A stretch of 43,469 nucleotides of DNA, taken from positions 1 to 43,469 of the forward strand of contig CANJQI010000021.1 in assembly GCA_947476215.1 (NCBI GenBank). The letters are read 5' to 3'. A model generated the notes under the pieces. That model ran no database searches. It was not told the DNA's origin and was given only the letters and a program-made list of their open reading frames with translations. Every line of letters starts with the position of its first letter. Position 1 is the stretch's first letter. The position numbers were made by a program, and so were the translations under genes. Positions 15,811-25,085 of this stretch are shown one piece after another. This DNA comes from Betaproteobacteria bacterium (lineage in GTDB: Bacteria; Pseudomonadota; Gammaproteobacteria; Burkholderiales; SG8-41).

Positions 15811-17340
15811 ATGACACTCGATGTTAATAGATCCGATTTGACGATAGGGATACTGGGGGCCGGCGCCATGGGGCGCGGCATCGTCCAGGTTGCGGTCAGT
15901 GGCGGGATCAACGTCTTGTTAATGGACGCACAGCCTGGTGCTGCTGAAGCAGCACGTGATTTCGTCGCCAAGATGCTGGCTCGCGCCGTGGAAAAAGGCA
16001 GCACGAGCCAGAGCGATGCTGCAACGGCGGTGGGCCGCATCAAGGTTGTAAATACGCTGGCGGATTTCAAGCCTTGCCACATGGTGATCGAGGCCGTAGT
16101 GGAAAATTTGGACGTCAAACGTCAGGTATTCGGTGAACTGGAAGGTATCGTTTCTCCCGAGTGCATCCTCGCCACGAATACGTCGTCGCTCTCGGTCACA
16201 ACCATAGCGGCCAAACTCAAATTGCCCGAACGCTTTGCCGGGTTTCATTTTTTCAATCCCGTGCCACTGATGCGGCTCGTGGAAGTCATTTCAGGGCTGC
16301 TCACGGCGGAGTGGGTAAGTGAGGCACTGGTGGGCATAGGCAAGCGCATGACGCGCGAGCCGGTTCGGTGTTCGGATGCGCCGGGCTTTCTGGTCAATCA
16401 GGTGGGACGGGGGTTCAACCTGGAAGCGGCGCACTTGGTCTATGAAGGCATTTCGACTTTTGTCGATGTCGACCGCGTGATGCGCGATGTCGGCGGATTC
16501 CGCATGGGGCCGTTTGAACTGATGGAACTCACCGGACTGGATGTCACGCATCCGGCATCCGAACTGATTTACAGCCAGTTTTTCCAGGAACCTCGATTTC
16601 GCCCGAATCTGATCATGCGCGCGCGCTATGAGGCAGGGGTGCTAGGGCGTAAGTCCAAAAAGGGCTTTTATAACTACGACGCAGACATGAAACCCATCGT
16701 TGCCGCGGAACCGGCGCCACCGACGGTACGTCCCGACAGTGTGTGGGTGAGCAAGGCCGAGCCTGCCGGTCACGCGACGCTGACGGCGTTGCTGCAGAAA
16801 CTGGGCGCATCCCTCGAGAGCGGGACCAGCCCCAGCGGACGGGCTCTATGCCTGGTGACGCCGATAGGTGAAGATGCCACAACGTGCGCGGTTGAGCAGG
16901 GGCTTGATCCCAAGCGCACAGTCGCAGTCGATACCCTGTTTCCGATGGTAAAACGCCGAACTATCATGGGAACTCCGGTGACGGACGTCGCGTATCGCGA
17001 TGCCGCGCACGGCCTGCTGGCCAGCGACGGAATACCGGTGACCGTATGCAGGGACAGCCCTGGATTTATCGCGCAGCGCATCATCGCCATGGTCGTCAAC
17101 ATGGGTTGCGCAATCGCGCAAAGCCGGACGGCGACGCCATCCGATATCGATAAGGCGGTGACGCTGGGGCTGAATTATCCCAATGGGCCGCTCAAGTTTG
17201 CAGACGTGCTGGGCGTCGATCGCATACATAAAGTGTTGTCGACCATGAACCGCATATACGGAGATCCACGTTACCGCCCCAGCATCTGGCTGACGCGCCG
17301 CGCCAAACTTGGAATCTCCGCACTGACACCCGAATCCTGA
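15811..17340 (+). CDS. 3-hydroxyacyl-CoA dehydrogenase, two C-terminal domains
   Basis: This enzyme oxidises 3-hydroxyacyl-CoA to 3-oxoacyl-CoA with NAD. The 509-residue protein has a Rossmann domain with GAGAMG (16-21), the catalytic histidine in GFHFFNPVPLMRLVEV (H146), and a first C-terminal domain with DAPGFLVNQVGRGF. A second copy of that domain contains DSPGFIAQRIIAMVVN and LGLNYPNGPLKFAD. This single-function, double-domain layout matches PaaH/PaaC-type (3-hydroxyadipyl-CoA) dehydrogenases. The start has AGGA upstream. The thiolase gene follows 20 bases later, so the two act in sequence. Substrate could be 3-hydroxybutyryl-CoA or 3-hydroxyadipyl-CoA. Confidence 0.92.
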   Translation: MTLDVNRSDLTIGILGAGAMGRGIVQVAVSGGINVLLMDAQPGAAEAARDFVAKMLARAVEKGSTSQSDAATAVGRIKVVNTLADFKPCHMVIEAVVENLDVKRQVFGELEGIVSPECILATNTSSLSVTTIAAKLKLPERFAGFHFFNPVPLMRLVEVISGLLTAEWVSEALVGIGKRMTREPVRCSDAPGFLVNQVGRGFNLEAAHLVYEGISTFVDVDRVMRDVGGFRMGPFELMELTGLDVTHPASELIYSQFFQEPRFRPNLIMRARYEAGVLGRKSKKGFYNYDADMKPIVAAEPAPPTVRPDSVWVSKAEPAGHATLTALLQKLGASLESGTSPSGRALCLVTPIGEDATTCAVEQGLDPKRTVAVDTLFPMVKRRTIMGTPVTDVAYRDAAHGLLASDGIPVTVCRDSPGFIAQRIIAMVVNMGCAIAQSRTATPSDIDKAVTLGLNYPNGPLKFADVLGVDRIHKVLSTMNRIYGDPRYRPSIWLTRRAKLGISALTPES

Positions 17341-17360
17341 TTTCACCAACGAGGAAAATC

Positions 17361-18563
17361 ATGCTGAATGCCTATATTTATGAAGGTCTGCGCACGCCTA
17401 TCGGTCGTTATGCGGGCGCGCTCGCCAAAACCCGGCCGGACGACATGCTTGCGATCGCGATCAAGGCGGTGATGGCCAAGACCAAGTTCAAGCCCGAGCA
17501 AATTGAAGATATCGTGGTAGGGTGCGCCAATCAGGCCGGCGAAGACGCACGTTGCGTCGCGCGCCACGCAGGTCTGGTCGCGGGGCTGCCTATCGAAATT
17601 CCCGGCACTGTGCTGCAGCGCAATTGCGCCAGTGGCCTGGGGGCGCTGGTGTATGCAGCTCACTCCATCACCGCAGGCGAAGGCGAGGTATTTCTGGTCG
17701 GTGGAACGGAAAGCATGAGCCGCGCACCGTTTGTATTTGCAAAGAGTGAGCATCCCTTCGGACGCGAAATGCGGATTTTTGATAGTACCATAGGCCCGCG
17801 GTTTTCCAATCCCAAGCTCGACAAACAATTCGGTAATGAACAAATGCCGCAGACCGCGGACAATTTGGCACGTGATTTTGAAATCAAGCGCGAGGAAGCG
17901 GACACGTTTGCGGCATGGTCACAGGAAAAATTTGCCACGGCCAAGGGGGAGGGCTACTTTGCCGGAGAAATTACACCAGTGGAAATGCCACCGTCACGCA
18001 AAGGTCCTGCCCCGGCTTTCGCTGACGACGAACACCCCAGGCCCGGAACCGATGTTGCGACCCTGGCAAAGATGAAAAGCTTATACGAGGGTGGCGTTAC
18101 CACCGCTGGAAACGCCTCGGGTGTCAATGATGGAGCGATCGCCATGACGGTTGCCAGTCTGGCCGCGGGAGAAAAAGCAGGTTCCAAACCTATCGCGAGA
18201 GTCATTGCGAGCGCAGCGGCGGGCGTACCGCCGCGCATCATGGGCATAGGTCCGGTCGCCGCGTCGAAAAAGGCTTTGGCGCGCGCGGGGCTCGATATCA
18301 AGGACATGGACGTCATAGAGATCAACGAGGCGTTTGCCGCCCAGGTACTGGCGTGCCTGAAGGGCCTGGGTGTGTCGTTTGACGACAAGCGTGTCAATCC
18401 CAACGGTGGCGCGATCGCGGTCGGCCATCCTCTGGGGGCATCCGGTGCACGGATCGCACTGACCGCCGCGCGTCAACTCCAGCGCAGCGGTGGGCGGTAT
18501 GCGTTGGTCAGCCTTTGTATAGGCGGCGGGCAGGGATTAGCGGTGATTCTGGAACGCGCCTGA
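17361..18563 (+). CDS. Acetyl-CoA acyltransferase (thiolase, PaaJ/PcaF-like)
   Basis: A degradative thiolase that splits a 3-oxoacyl-CoA with CoA. In the 400-residue protein the acyl-accepting cysteine is C89 (QRNCASGLGA), and NEAFAAQ precedes H356 (GHPLGASG) and C386 (LCIGGGQG). VGCANQAGEDARCVARHA and the C-terminal CIGGGQG resemble 3-oxoadipyl-CoA thiolases. Acetoacetyl-CoA thiolase activity is also possible, since GcdH is encoded next. It follows the dehydrogenase with a ribosome binding site (GAGGAAA) at normal spacing. Confidence 0.93.
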   Translation: MLNAYIYEGLRTPIGRYAGALAKTRPDDMLAIAIKAVMAKTKFKPEQIEDIVVGCANQAGEDARCVARHAGLVAGLPIEIPGTVLQRNCASGLGALVYAAHSITAGEGEVFLVGGTESMSRAPFVFAKSEHPFGREMRIFDSTIGPRFSNPKLDKQFGNEQMPQTADNLARDFEIKREEADTFAAWSQEKFATAKGEGYFAGEITPVEMPPSRKGPAPAFADDEHPRPGTDVATLAKMKSLYEGGVTTAGNASGVNDGAIAMTVASLAAGEKAGSKPIARVIASAAAGVPPRIMGIGPVAASKKALARAGLDIKDMDVIEINEAFAAQVLACLKGLGVSFDDKRVNPNGGAIAVGHPLGASGARIALTAARQLQRSGGRYALVSLCIGGGQGLAVILERA

Positions 18564-18573
18564 CTTTGGTTAG

Positions 18574-18594
18574 GGATAGCTGATAGCTGGGAAT
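18574..18594. repeat. Short heptamer repeat after the thiolase stop
   Basis: GGATAGC, TGATAGC and TGGGAAT follow one another in 7-base steps starting 10 bases after the thiolase stop. It is the weakest of three heptamer arrays in the window (others at 1913 and 42273), all directly after stop codons. Confidence 0.5.
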
Positions 18595-18649
18595 CTCCCT
18601 AAGAGAGCGGGGGCATTCCCACTATCGTTAAGTACCGATCTGCCCAAGC

Positions 18650-18675
18650 AGCCTGCCTACACGTAGGCTTTTGTT
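18650..18675 (+). terminator. Rho-independent terminator before gcdH
   Basis: GCCTAC (18655-18660) and GTAGGC (18663-18668) form a short GC-rich hairpin, extendable with an alternative AGCCT/AGGCT pairing, followed by TTTTGTTT. It would end the thiolase transcript and implies that gcdH has its own promoter or is reached by readthrough. Confidence 0.6.
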
Positions 18676-18704
18676 TCACTAATGCCTATAACCAACTGAT
18701 CAAA

Positions 18705-19904
18705 ATGGGAAATTCATCGCAAGTTACCCTGACGGGTGGAAAGTTCGACTGGGCCGATCCGTTCCTGCTGGAGAACGAATTTTCCGCGGATGAGCGCTTG
18801 ATACGCGACACTGCGCGCCAATACGCCCAGGAAAAACTGATGCCCCGTATTGTGCAGGCGAATCGCACAGAGTCCTTTGACGTGGAAGTGATGCGTGAAA
18901 TGGGGGCGTTGGGCTTCTTGGGCGCCACGCTGGAAGGTTATGGTTGCGCCGGGATCGGATACGTCGCGTATGGACTCATCATGCGTGAGCTGGAGCGCGT
19001 AGATACGGCCTATCGGTCGGCGTGCGGGGTCCAGAGCGGCTTGGTTATGACGCCTATCTTCGCGTACGGGTCCGAGGCGCAGCGGCAGAAATATCTGCCT
19101 AAGTTGGCGACGGGCGATCTTATCGGATGTTTTGGGCTGACCGAGCCGGATCATGGGTCTGATCCCGGCGGCATGAAGTCGCGTGCACGGAAAGTCGACG
19201 GTGGCTATACCCTCACCGGTACCAAACTGTGGATCACCCATGCTCCGATAGCACATGTGATGGTGGTATGGGCAAAGGACGACGCCGGCAAGATTCGCGG
19301 ATTCATCCTTGAACGCGGAATGAAAGGCTTGAGCACTCGCAAGATCGAGGGCAAACTTTCGGTTCGCGCTTCGCCGACCGGTGAAATCGTCATGGAGCAA
19401 GTGTTCGTGCCGGAGGAAAACCTGCTTCCCAACGTTTCTGGGCTGACTGGACCGTTTGGCTGCCTGAATAATGCGCGGTTTGGTATCTGCTGGGGCGCCA
19501 TGGGGGCGGCGGAGTTCTGCTGGCATGCGGCCCGGCAATACGCCCTAGATCGCAAGCAGTTTGGGCGGCCGCTCGCCGCTAACCAGTTGATTCAGAAGAA
19601 GTTAGTAGACATGCAAAGCGAAATTGCGATCGGCCTGCTTGCCTGTCTGCATATCAGCCGGCTGCGTGATCGGGGAGAAGCAACGCCGGAAATGGTGTCC
19701 TTGATGAAAAGGAATTGCGCTGGCAAGGCCTTGGACATTGCACGGATGGCTCGTGACATGCATGGCGGCAACGGCATCTCGGATGAGTTTCACGTCATGC
19801 GCCATGTCTGCAACCTTGAGACTGTGAATACGCTGGAGGGTACGCACGATATACACGCGCTGATACTCGGGCGAGCTCAGACCGGGTTGTCCGCGTTCAA
19901 TTGA
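18705..19904 (+). CDS. gcdH: Glutaryl-CoA dehydrogenase
   Basis: This FAD enzyme oxidises and decarboxylates glutaryl-CoA to crotonyl-CoA and passes electrons to ETF. The 399-residue protein has the [11 protein letters not shown]-terminus of the family, [21 protein letters not shown] (R104 and nearby glutamate in the carboxylate-binding region), and [16 protein letters not shown]. The catalytic glutamate is E378 in [21 protein letters not shown]. It normally serves lysine, tryptophan or benzoate breakdown. Its product would need a hydratase, but the local crotonase-like protein lacks the usual catalytic residues. ATG 18705 lacks a strong ribosome binding site. Confidence 0.93.
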   Translation: MGNSSQVTLTGGKFDWADPFLLENEFSADERLIRDTARQYAQEKLMPRIVQANRTESFDVEVMREMGALGFLGATLEGYGCAGIGYVAYGLIMRELERVDTAYRSACGVQSGLVMTPIFAYGSEAQRQKYLPKLATGDLIGCFGLTEPDHGSDPGGMKSRARKVDGGYTLTGTKLWITHAPIAHVMVVWAKDDAGKIRGFILERGMKGLSTRKIEGKLSVRASPTGEIVMEQVFVPEENLLPNVSGLTGPFGCLNNARFGICWGAMGAAEFCWHAARQYALDRKQFGRPLAANQLIQKKLVDMQSEIAIGLLACLHISRLRDRGEATPEMVSLMKRNCAGKALDIARMARDMHGGNGISDEFHVMRHVCNLETVNTLEGTHDIHALILGRAQTGLSAFN

Positions 19905-20170
19905 GTTTCGATAGAAATTTATAACAGGCTATGCGGGAGTTTTTGTGAATTATTTAAATGCATTTAAACAACAGGATATGCGAATGCTCTTCGTGAGCAA
20001 CTTTAGCTTCTTAGCACAATGTATTATTTAACATAATATACATTATACGCTAAATTAACCAATACATTTTAAACCATGACATTTTAAACCATGGGATCTG
20101 AATCTGCACCACAACCGCCTGCCGTGGAATGGCGCCCAAAATTCGAAAACCGTAAAGAAATCAAATGTAT
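19905..20170. other. AT-rich gene-free region with palindromes and a tandem repeat
   Basis: This convergent gap between gcdH and the ankyrin gene is far more AT-rich than its surroundings and has no supported gene. It contains a perfect 16-bp palindrome TTTAAATGCATTTAAA (19953-19968) and a near-palindrome around 20021-20045. A 15-bp unit ACATTTTAAACCATG is repeated in tandem (20064-20078, 20079-20093). The composition suggests foreign or decayed DNA, or a protein-binding region. No clear terminator is visible for either gene. Confidence 0.6.
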
Positions 20171-20812
20171 CTAATGCTGGCCGCTCCCAACGACTTTACT
20201 CAAAACGTCGGCAACCTCGGTTTGCTTAAACGAACGGGCAATCGCGAGCGCATCCAGTCCGGCGCCTGTCTCCATCCTCGGATTCGCACCATTCGCCAAC
20301 AGAAATGAGACCAGCTCGCGACGCCCTTCACGCGACGCCATCATTAACGCGGTATACCCATTGGTGGCTGTCCCGTTAACATTAGCGCCGTGGTCCAGTA
20401 GCAGTTTACATATTTCAACTTTCCCGCTGACCGCTGCATAAATCAATGGCGTCCACCCATCGTGATTAGATTTTGCACCATTATCAATGAGTTGCCTAAC
20501 AACGCTCGTGTGCCCCCCTAGCGCTGCAAGCATCAATGCTGTTTCACCGAGTGCGTTGGTCGCGTCTATCCTAGGCCTTGCCGCCAGGAGCGACCGGACT
20601 GCTTCCTCCGCGCCACTTCTGGACGCATTCATTAACAACGAGTTGCCATCCTTGTCGGTGGTATTGACGTCAACGCCACGTTTTAGCAAATCATTAATTG
20701 CGCCAACGTTAGAGCGTTTGATCGCCTCCAGCGTATCCTCGTAGGCTCCCGCCAGAACTGCTTGGAATACCAAAATCAAAAGCAACCCAAATCCTATCCT
20801 TATGCCTGACAT
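20171..20812 (-). CDS. Exported ankyrin-repeat protein
   Basis: The 213-residue protein starts with a hydrophobic signal segment (GIRIGFGLLLILVFQAVLAGA), then four to five ankyrin repeats, seen as repeated GxTxLMxAxxxG and LLxxGAxxN patterns (DGNSLLMNASRSG, GETALMLAALGG, GWTPLIYAAVSG, GYTALMMASREG). It should be periplasmic and bind a partner protein; the partner is unknown. ATG 20812 is chosen because it begins the signal segment; a longer frame reads into tatD. It lies 10 bases after tatD at the end of the long fab operon, a position where ankyrin genes occur in related genomes. Confidence 0.87.
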   Translation of the reverse strand: MSGIRIGFGLLLILVFQAVLAGAYEDTLEAIKRSNVGAINDLLKRGVDVNTTDKDGNSLLMNASRSGAEEAVRSLLAARPRIDATNALGETALMLAALGGHTSVVRQLIDNGAKSNHDGWTPLIYAAVSGKVEICKLLLDHGANVNGTATNGYTALMMASREGRRELVSFLLANGANPRMETGAGLDALAIARSFKQTEVADVLSKVVGSGQH

Positions 20813-20822
20813 TAATATTCCA

Positions 20823-21587
20823 CTATAAAATATTGAATAATTGATTAAAGTTTGAAGTCGTTTCGCGCGCAATCTGGTCGTAATGCAAGTTCTTGAGTTT
20901 GGCAATTTCCTCGGCCACAGACTTCACGTAGCCGGGTTGATTCAACTTCCCGCGAAACGGAATCGGCGCCAAATACGGCGCGTCGGTTTCTACCAGAAGT
21001 CGATTTAGGGGAACCCTGCGCGCGACTTCCTTAATTTCTTTTGCATTCTTGAACGTGACTATCCCCGAAAACGAAATATAGAACCCCAGTGCCATTGCCG
21101 CTTCCGCGACTTCCCAAGTTTCGGTAAAGCAATGCATGACGCCACCCGCCTGCCCGGCGCCCTCTTCCCGCATGATGCGCAATGTGTCGACGGCAGCCTC
21201 GCGTGTATGAATAATCAAAGGCTTACGGCAAGCCCGCGCTGCCCTGATATGCGTTCTAAAGCGTTCCCGTTGCCACTCGAGGTTGCCCTTCAACCGGTAA
21301 TAGTCTAGCCCCGTTTCACCGATAGCGACAACCTTAGGATGCCCTGCCAACTCGATCAGTTTCGCGATGGAGGCCTCAGAGGCACCTTCGTGATCGGGGT
21401 GGACACCCACCGAAGCAACCAGATGGGGGTGTCTCTCCACAAGCGCAATTATCCGAGGGAAATCCTCAAGACATACCGATACGCACAACGCGCGTTCGAC
21501 CCCATTCTCGTGCATGAGCGCGAAAACCGACTCGATTTTGTCGGAAAACTCTGGAAAATCAATATGGCAATGAGAATCAACCAACAT
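20823..21587 (-). CDS. tatD: TatD-family metal-dependent hydrolase (DNase)
   Basis: A TIM-barrel metallohydrolase of the TatD/YcfH group with 3'-5' exonuclease activity in studied members. The 254-residue protein shows the metal motif DSHCHIDF at the N-terminus, SVGVHPDHE, AIGETGLDYYR, PLIIHTREA, GVMHCFTE, and LVETDAPYLAP at the C-terminal metal site. ATG 21587 is chosen over GTG 21596 because MLVDSHCH is the family's usual start. It overlaps the end of holB by 11 bases. The PilZ-domain gene that often separates holB and tatD in related genomes is not present. Confidence 0.93.
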   Translation of the reverse strand: MLVDSHCHIDFPEFSDKIESVFALMHENGVERALCVSVCLEDFPRIIALVERHPHLVASVGVHPDHEGASEASIAKLIELAGHPKVVAIGETGLDYYRLKGNLEWQRERFRTHIRAARACRKPLIIHTREAAVDTLRIMREEGAGQAGGVMHCFTETWEVAEAAMALGFYISFSGIVTFKNAKEIKEVARRVPLNRLLVETDAPYLAPIPFRGKLNQPGYVKSVAEEIAKLKNLHYDQIARETTSNFNQLFNIL

Positions 21588-22608
21588 GAGAGGCACCGTG
21601 TTCAGTCGATTTCAATAGCCTGCAGTAAGACAATAGCAGGTCTTCAATAAACAAACGTGTGTTGAGCGGATGATGGACTACACGTTGCCACCCCAACAGC
21701 GTGCGGTGGAGTCGCAGTATTTCAACTGCCCGCAGCGGTGTCGCTATGCGGGCTAAAACCATTGAAAAATCGGGGTTAAATCGAACCGCCCCCCCTGATT
21801 TGATGCAGACAAGATCATAGGTCCAACGTTGCAGCCAGCCCAGCACCCGGCTGACCGGAATATCCTTAACCTGCTCGGCAGCCCCCAGACCGTCGACAGC
21901 CGATTGCGCAATAGCGCCCAGGAACAGCTTGCGTTGCCCCCAAAATTCGTCATCCGCTATCGTGCGTGCCGTGAGTGGTGCATTGCTGGCCTGCGCCAGA
22001 GCGAGCCCGGGCTCAGCCACCCCCTGCTCCGTAAGCCATTGTTCCGCAATAGAAAGGGACGGCGTGGGCAGGGCAACCTGTTGACAACGGCTGATGATGG
22101 TCGCTGGCAACTGGCTGGGCTTGTGGGTAATCAGCATGAAACGCAGGCCAGGTGGAGGTTCCTCAAGATTTTTTAGTAAGGCATTCGCCGCGCTTACGTT
22201 TAACGCCTCCGCAGGACAAATCACTACGGTTCTGCCGTGGTGATTATGCGCACTGAGATTGATGAAATTTTGCAGTTCCCTCACCTCGTCTACCGCGATG
22301 TGTTGGCTGGGTTTACGCTCGCTGGAAGCCGGCGCCGCATCAACGGCCGGTCGCAGTGCTTCGGGCTGTATCTCGCGGTAGTCGGGATGTGCGCTGGCGA
22401 AAAACCAGCGGCAACTCTGGCATGCCTCGCAGGCTGCCCCGTTTGTTTCCGGGTTTTCGCACGCCAGGGACTGGGCGAGTTTGCGAACAAAATCCAACTT
22501 TCCGATGCCTAGGCGGCCTTTGAAAAGCAGGGCGTGCGGCAACTGCGACTTGCGTGCGAGTATTTCGGCCCACGCGCTGGCATGCCATGGATATACCGTT
22601 ACCGACAT
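21577..22608 (-). CDS. holB: DNA polymerase III delta' subunit
   Basis: Delta' is the rigid stator subunit of the clamp loader at the replication fork. The 343-residue protein has an AAA+ fold: [17 protein letters not shown] is a P-loop position without the usual GKT, as expected for a subunit that does not hydrolyse ATP. A zinc module follows ([17 protein letters not shown]), then [13 protein letters not shown] and ISRCQQV (SRC motif). It overlaps tmk by 10 bases at its start and tatD at its end, a common tmk-holB-tatD order. Confidence 0.93.
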   Translation of the reverse strand: MSVTVYPWHASAWAEILARKSQLPHALLFKGRLGIGKLDFVRKLAQSLACENPETNGAACEACQSCRWFFASAHPDYREIQPEALRPAVDAAPASSERKPSQHIAVDEVRELQNFINLSAHNHHGRTVVICPAEALNVSAANALLKNLEEPPPGLRFMLITHKPSQLPATIISRCQQVALPTPSLSIAEQWLTEQGVAEPGLALAQASNAPLTARTIADDEFWGQRKLFLGAIAQSAVDGLGAAEQVKDIPVSRVLGWLQRWTYDLVCIKSGGAVRFNPDFSMVLARIATPLRAVEILRLHRTLLGWQRVVHHPLNTRLFIEDLLLSYCRLLKSTEHGASHVG

Positions 22609-23219
22609 AGCTCCTGCGCAATCATGGCCAGTTCCTGTTGTATCTGTTCAATATCCCGGCTCGCATCTATGACGCGTATACGGGCTTGCGCTTCGAGCGC
22701 GCGCTGCAGGTAGCCTTGCCTTACGCGTTGAAAAAATGCCTCATGCTCCTGTTCGAATCGATCAGGATGCCGGATTTTGCTGGCACGCCGGCGTCCGACT
22801 TCAGGGGGCAGATCGAACAACAATGTCAGATCCGGCTGCAGCCCGCCCTGAACCCATTGTTCGAGAATTTCCAGCCTGCGACTATCCACGCCGCGTCCGC
22901 CCCCCTGATACGCAAAGGTCGCATCGGTGAAGCGATCGCAGATTACCCAGGATCCGCGCGCCAGCGCCGGCGCTATGACCTTGTCGATATGCTCGCGTCG
23001 AGCCGCAAACATCAACAGTGCCTCGGTATCGAGATGCATGGCTTGACTCCTGTCGAGCAGAATCTGGCGCAACTTTTCTCCGAGTTCCGTGCCGCCAGGT
23101 TCACGTGTCATGCAAACATCATGCTTGCGCTCGCGCAGCACCGCAGCGAGCCACGCACAATGCGTGCTCTTGCCCGCACCATCTATCCCTTCCAGCGTAA
23201 TGAATTTCCCGCGCGTCAT
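22599..23219 (-). CDS. tmk: Thymidylate kinase
   Basis: Tmk phosphorylates dTMP to dTDP for DNA synthesis. The 206-residue protein has the P-loop GIDGAGKST at 11-19, the DR(F/Y) motif [17 protein letters not shown] and [11 protein letters not shown]. Its start lies 2 bases after the mltG stop, so it is probably coupled within the operon. Confidence 0.96.
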   Translation of the reverse strand: MTRGKFITLEGIDGAGKSTHCAWLAAVLRERKHDVCMTREPGGTELGEKLRQILLDRSQAMHLDTEALLMFAARREHIDKVIAPALARGSWVICDRFTDATFAYQGGGRGVDSRRLEILEQWVQGGLQPDLTLLFDLPPEVGRRRASKIRHPDRFEQEHEAFFQRVRQGYLQRALEAQARIRVIDASRDIEQIQQELAMIAQELCR

Positions 23220-23221
23220 AT

Positions 23222-24235
23222 TTAGCGATTTCCCCGCCGTTGATATTTTGTCACGGCGCGTTCGTGTTCGGCGAGTGTACTGGAAAAAACCGACGTTCCA
23301 TCTCCGCGAGCAACGAAGTACAGTGCATTGGCCTGCGGTGGGTTGAGTGTCGCCTGCAGCGCGGCATAGCCGGGAATTGCAATGGGCGTAGGCGGCAGAC
23401 CCGTGCGGGTATAGGTATTGTAGGGTCCATCAGTCAACAAATCTCGTTTGCGCAGATTGCCGTCGAACTGGACGCCCAGACCATAGATCACCGTTGGGTC
23501 CGTCTGGAGCTTCATAGAGATCCTGAGCCGGTTTATGAACACGGCGGCGACCAGCGGCCGCTCGTCGGCGCGTCCAGTCTCCTTTTCCACGATCGATGCG
23601 AGGATCAACGCCTGGTAAGGATTTGCCAGGGGAAGTTTCTCGGCGCGTGCATTCCACAGCGTCGCGAGTTGGGACTGCATGACACGATAGGCGCGCTGCA
23701 ATATCCTGGAATCGCTGTCCCCCCCTGCAAAATAGTAGGTATCCGGGAAAAACAACCCCTCCGGGGAGGGGCTATCAATTTCCAGGTGTGCCATTAGCTC
23801 CGCGTCCGTTAGGCCGCGGGTTTCGTGTCTAATGCCGGGGTGAGCATCGAGTGCCGAGCGTATCTGCGCCCATGTCCACCCTTCGATGAACTTTATTCGA
23901 TCAGCGCGATAATCGCCGGACGTTATCATACTCAGCAACGCGTACGGCGTCATGTTGCCGGTGATTTCATAGTTGCCTGCCTGTATACGCGCGCCATCCT
24001 GCCGTAAGCGAGCCAGTATTTCAAAGTGCCACGGCGAATTCAGCGCACCCGCGGCTTGTAAATGGCGCGCCACGCTGCGCAGGCTGCTCCCATGCTTGAG
24101 GCTGAACTGCAAAGGAAACTGCCGTATCGAAATGTCGGAACAGGCGTAGCCGATCAGCCATGCCACAATCACAAGCGGCGGCAAGGCAAGCACCAGTAAC
24201 CAGCGCGCCATCGGACGCCTACTATTTCTGCGCAT
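23222..24235 (-). CDS. mltG: Endolytic murein transglycosylase MltG
   Basis: MltG (YceG) cuts nascent glycan strands in the periplasm and sets their length. The 337-residue protein has one N-terminal membrane segment (about residues 11-31) after a basic head, a LysM-like part, and the catalytic domain with [12 protein letters not shown] (catalytic glutamate 217). [19 protein letters not shown] and [18 protein letters not shown] are further family motifs. The start at 24235 overlaps pabC by 14 bases; M9 (24211) is an alternative. pabC-mltG-tmk-holB is a conserved order. Confidence 0.95.
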   Translation of the reverse strand: MRRNSRRPMARWLLVLALPPLVIVAWLIGYACSDISIRQFPLQFSLKHGSSLRSVARHLQAAGALNSPWHFEILARLRQDGARIQAGNYEITGNMTPYALLSMITSGDYRADRIKFIEGWTWAQIRSALDAHPGIRHETRGLTDAELMAHLEIDSPSPEGLFFPDTYYFAGGDSDSRILQRAYRVMQSQLATLWNARAEKLPLANPYQALILASIVEKETGRADERPLVAAVFINRLRISMKLQTDPTVIYGLGVQFDGNLRKRDLLTDGPYNTYTRTGLPPTPIAIPGYAALQATLNPPQANALYFVARGDGTSVFSSTLAEHERAVTKYQRRGNR

Positions 24236-25034
24236 TGCTCAACCAGCTCCTGACCCTGGCTGTCATCAAACCCTTGCGCCAGGTCCTGCCATCCAGCGCA
24301 ACAATCTGCCATACGCCTATGACACTGTTCAACACGAACAACTCGTCCGCGCCCAGCACATCAGATTTGGAGAGGTGCGAAATATCGGCACGAATGCCAT
24401 GAGTGCGTGCAAGTTCCAGCGTAAGATCACGCATCACGCCAGCGACCCCGCATTGCGCCAAGTCAGGCGTCATCAGTTCATTCGCTTTGACTGCAAACAG
24501 GTTGCTCATGGTGCCGCAGATCATGTTGTTACTGGCGTCCAGCATTAAACCCTCGGCGATGCCGGCGTCGCTCCACTCGGAGCGCGCGAGTACGTGCTCG
24601 AGCCGGTTAAGATGCTTGATGCCTGCAAGCATGGGCTGCAGCGCAAGGCGTGTATCGCATATACGCGCCTGGACGCCTACCTCGTAGTAATTCCTTGGGT
24701 AGTCGGGTAACGGTGCGCTCGCAACGATGCGTTGCGCCGATACCGTACCGGGTATGGCATAGCCTCGGGGACCGCTACCGCGAGTGATGATTATCTTGAT
24801 GACGCAGTCGGGTTCGTGCGTGGATATTTCGGCCATATCCCTTTCCAGCAATATAGCCGCCGGACAAGGCAGTCTGAGCGCCTTGCAATCCGCAGCAAGC
24901 TTTGCGTATTGCCTGCGCCATAGTACGGGCTGGGCGCCGCGCATAGTCAGGGTTCTGAACACGCCATCGCCATACGCCAGACCACGATCGGTAACGCATA
25001 TCGTGTCGCCTATCACGCCATTAATCAGATTCAT
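24222..25034 (-). CDS. pabC: Aminodeoxychorismate lyase
   Basis: PabC converts 4-amino-4-deoxychorismate to 4-aminobenzoate and pyruvate in folate synthesis. The 270-residue PLP fold-type IV protein has DRGLAYGDGVFRT near the start, the PLP lysine K140 in AGIKHLNRLEHVLAR, and a MLDASNNMICGTMSNLFAV segment binding the cofactor phosphate. ATG 25034 gives the usual N-terminus (MNLINGV); the longer frame has no support. It lies between fabF and mltG, as in E. coli. Confidence 0.92.
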   Translation of the reverse strand: MNLINGVIGDTICVTDRGLAYGDGVFRTLTMRGAQPVLWRRQYAKLAADCKALRLPCPAAILLERDMAEISTHEPDCVIKIIITRGSGPRGYAIPGTVSAQRIVASAPLPDYPRNYYEVGVQARICDTRLALQPMLAGIKHLNRLEHVLARSEWSDAGIAEGLMLDASNNMICGTMSNLFAVKANELMTPDLAQCGVAGVMRDLTLELARTHGIRADISHLSKSDVLGADELFVLNSVIGVWQIVALDGRTWRKGLMTARVRSWLSNAQK

Positions 25035-25085
25035 GGCATTGGCGACGTGTATGCGGTATCTGAATACCGGCAAAATGCAAGGGCG

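Noticed and set aside
18714-19538. 274-codon open frame on the minus strand
   Set aside because: Antisense to gcdH; no recognisable motif.
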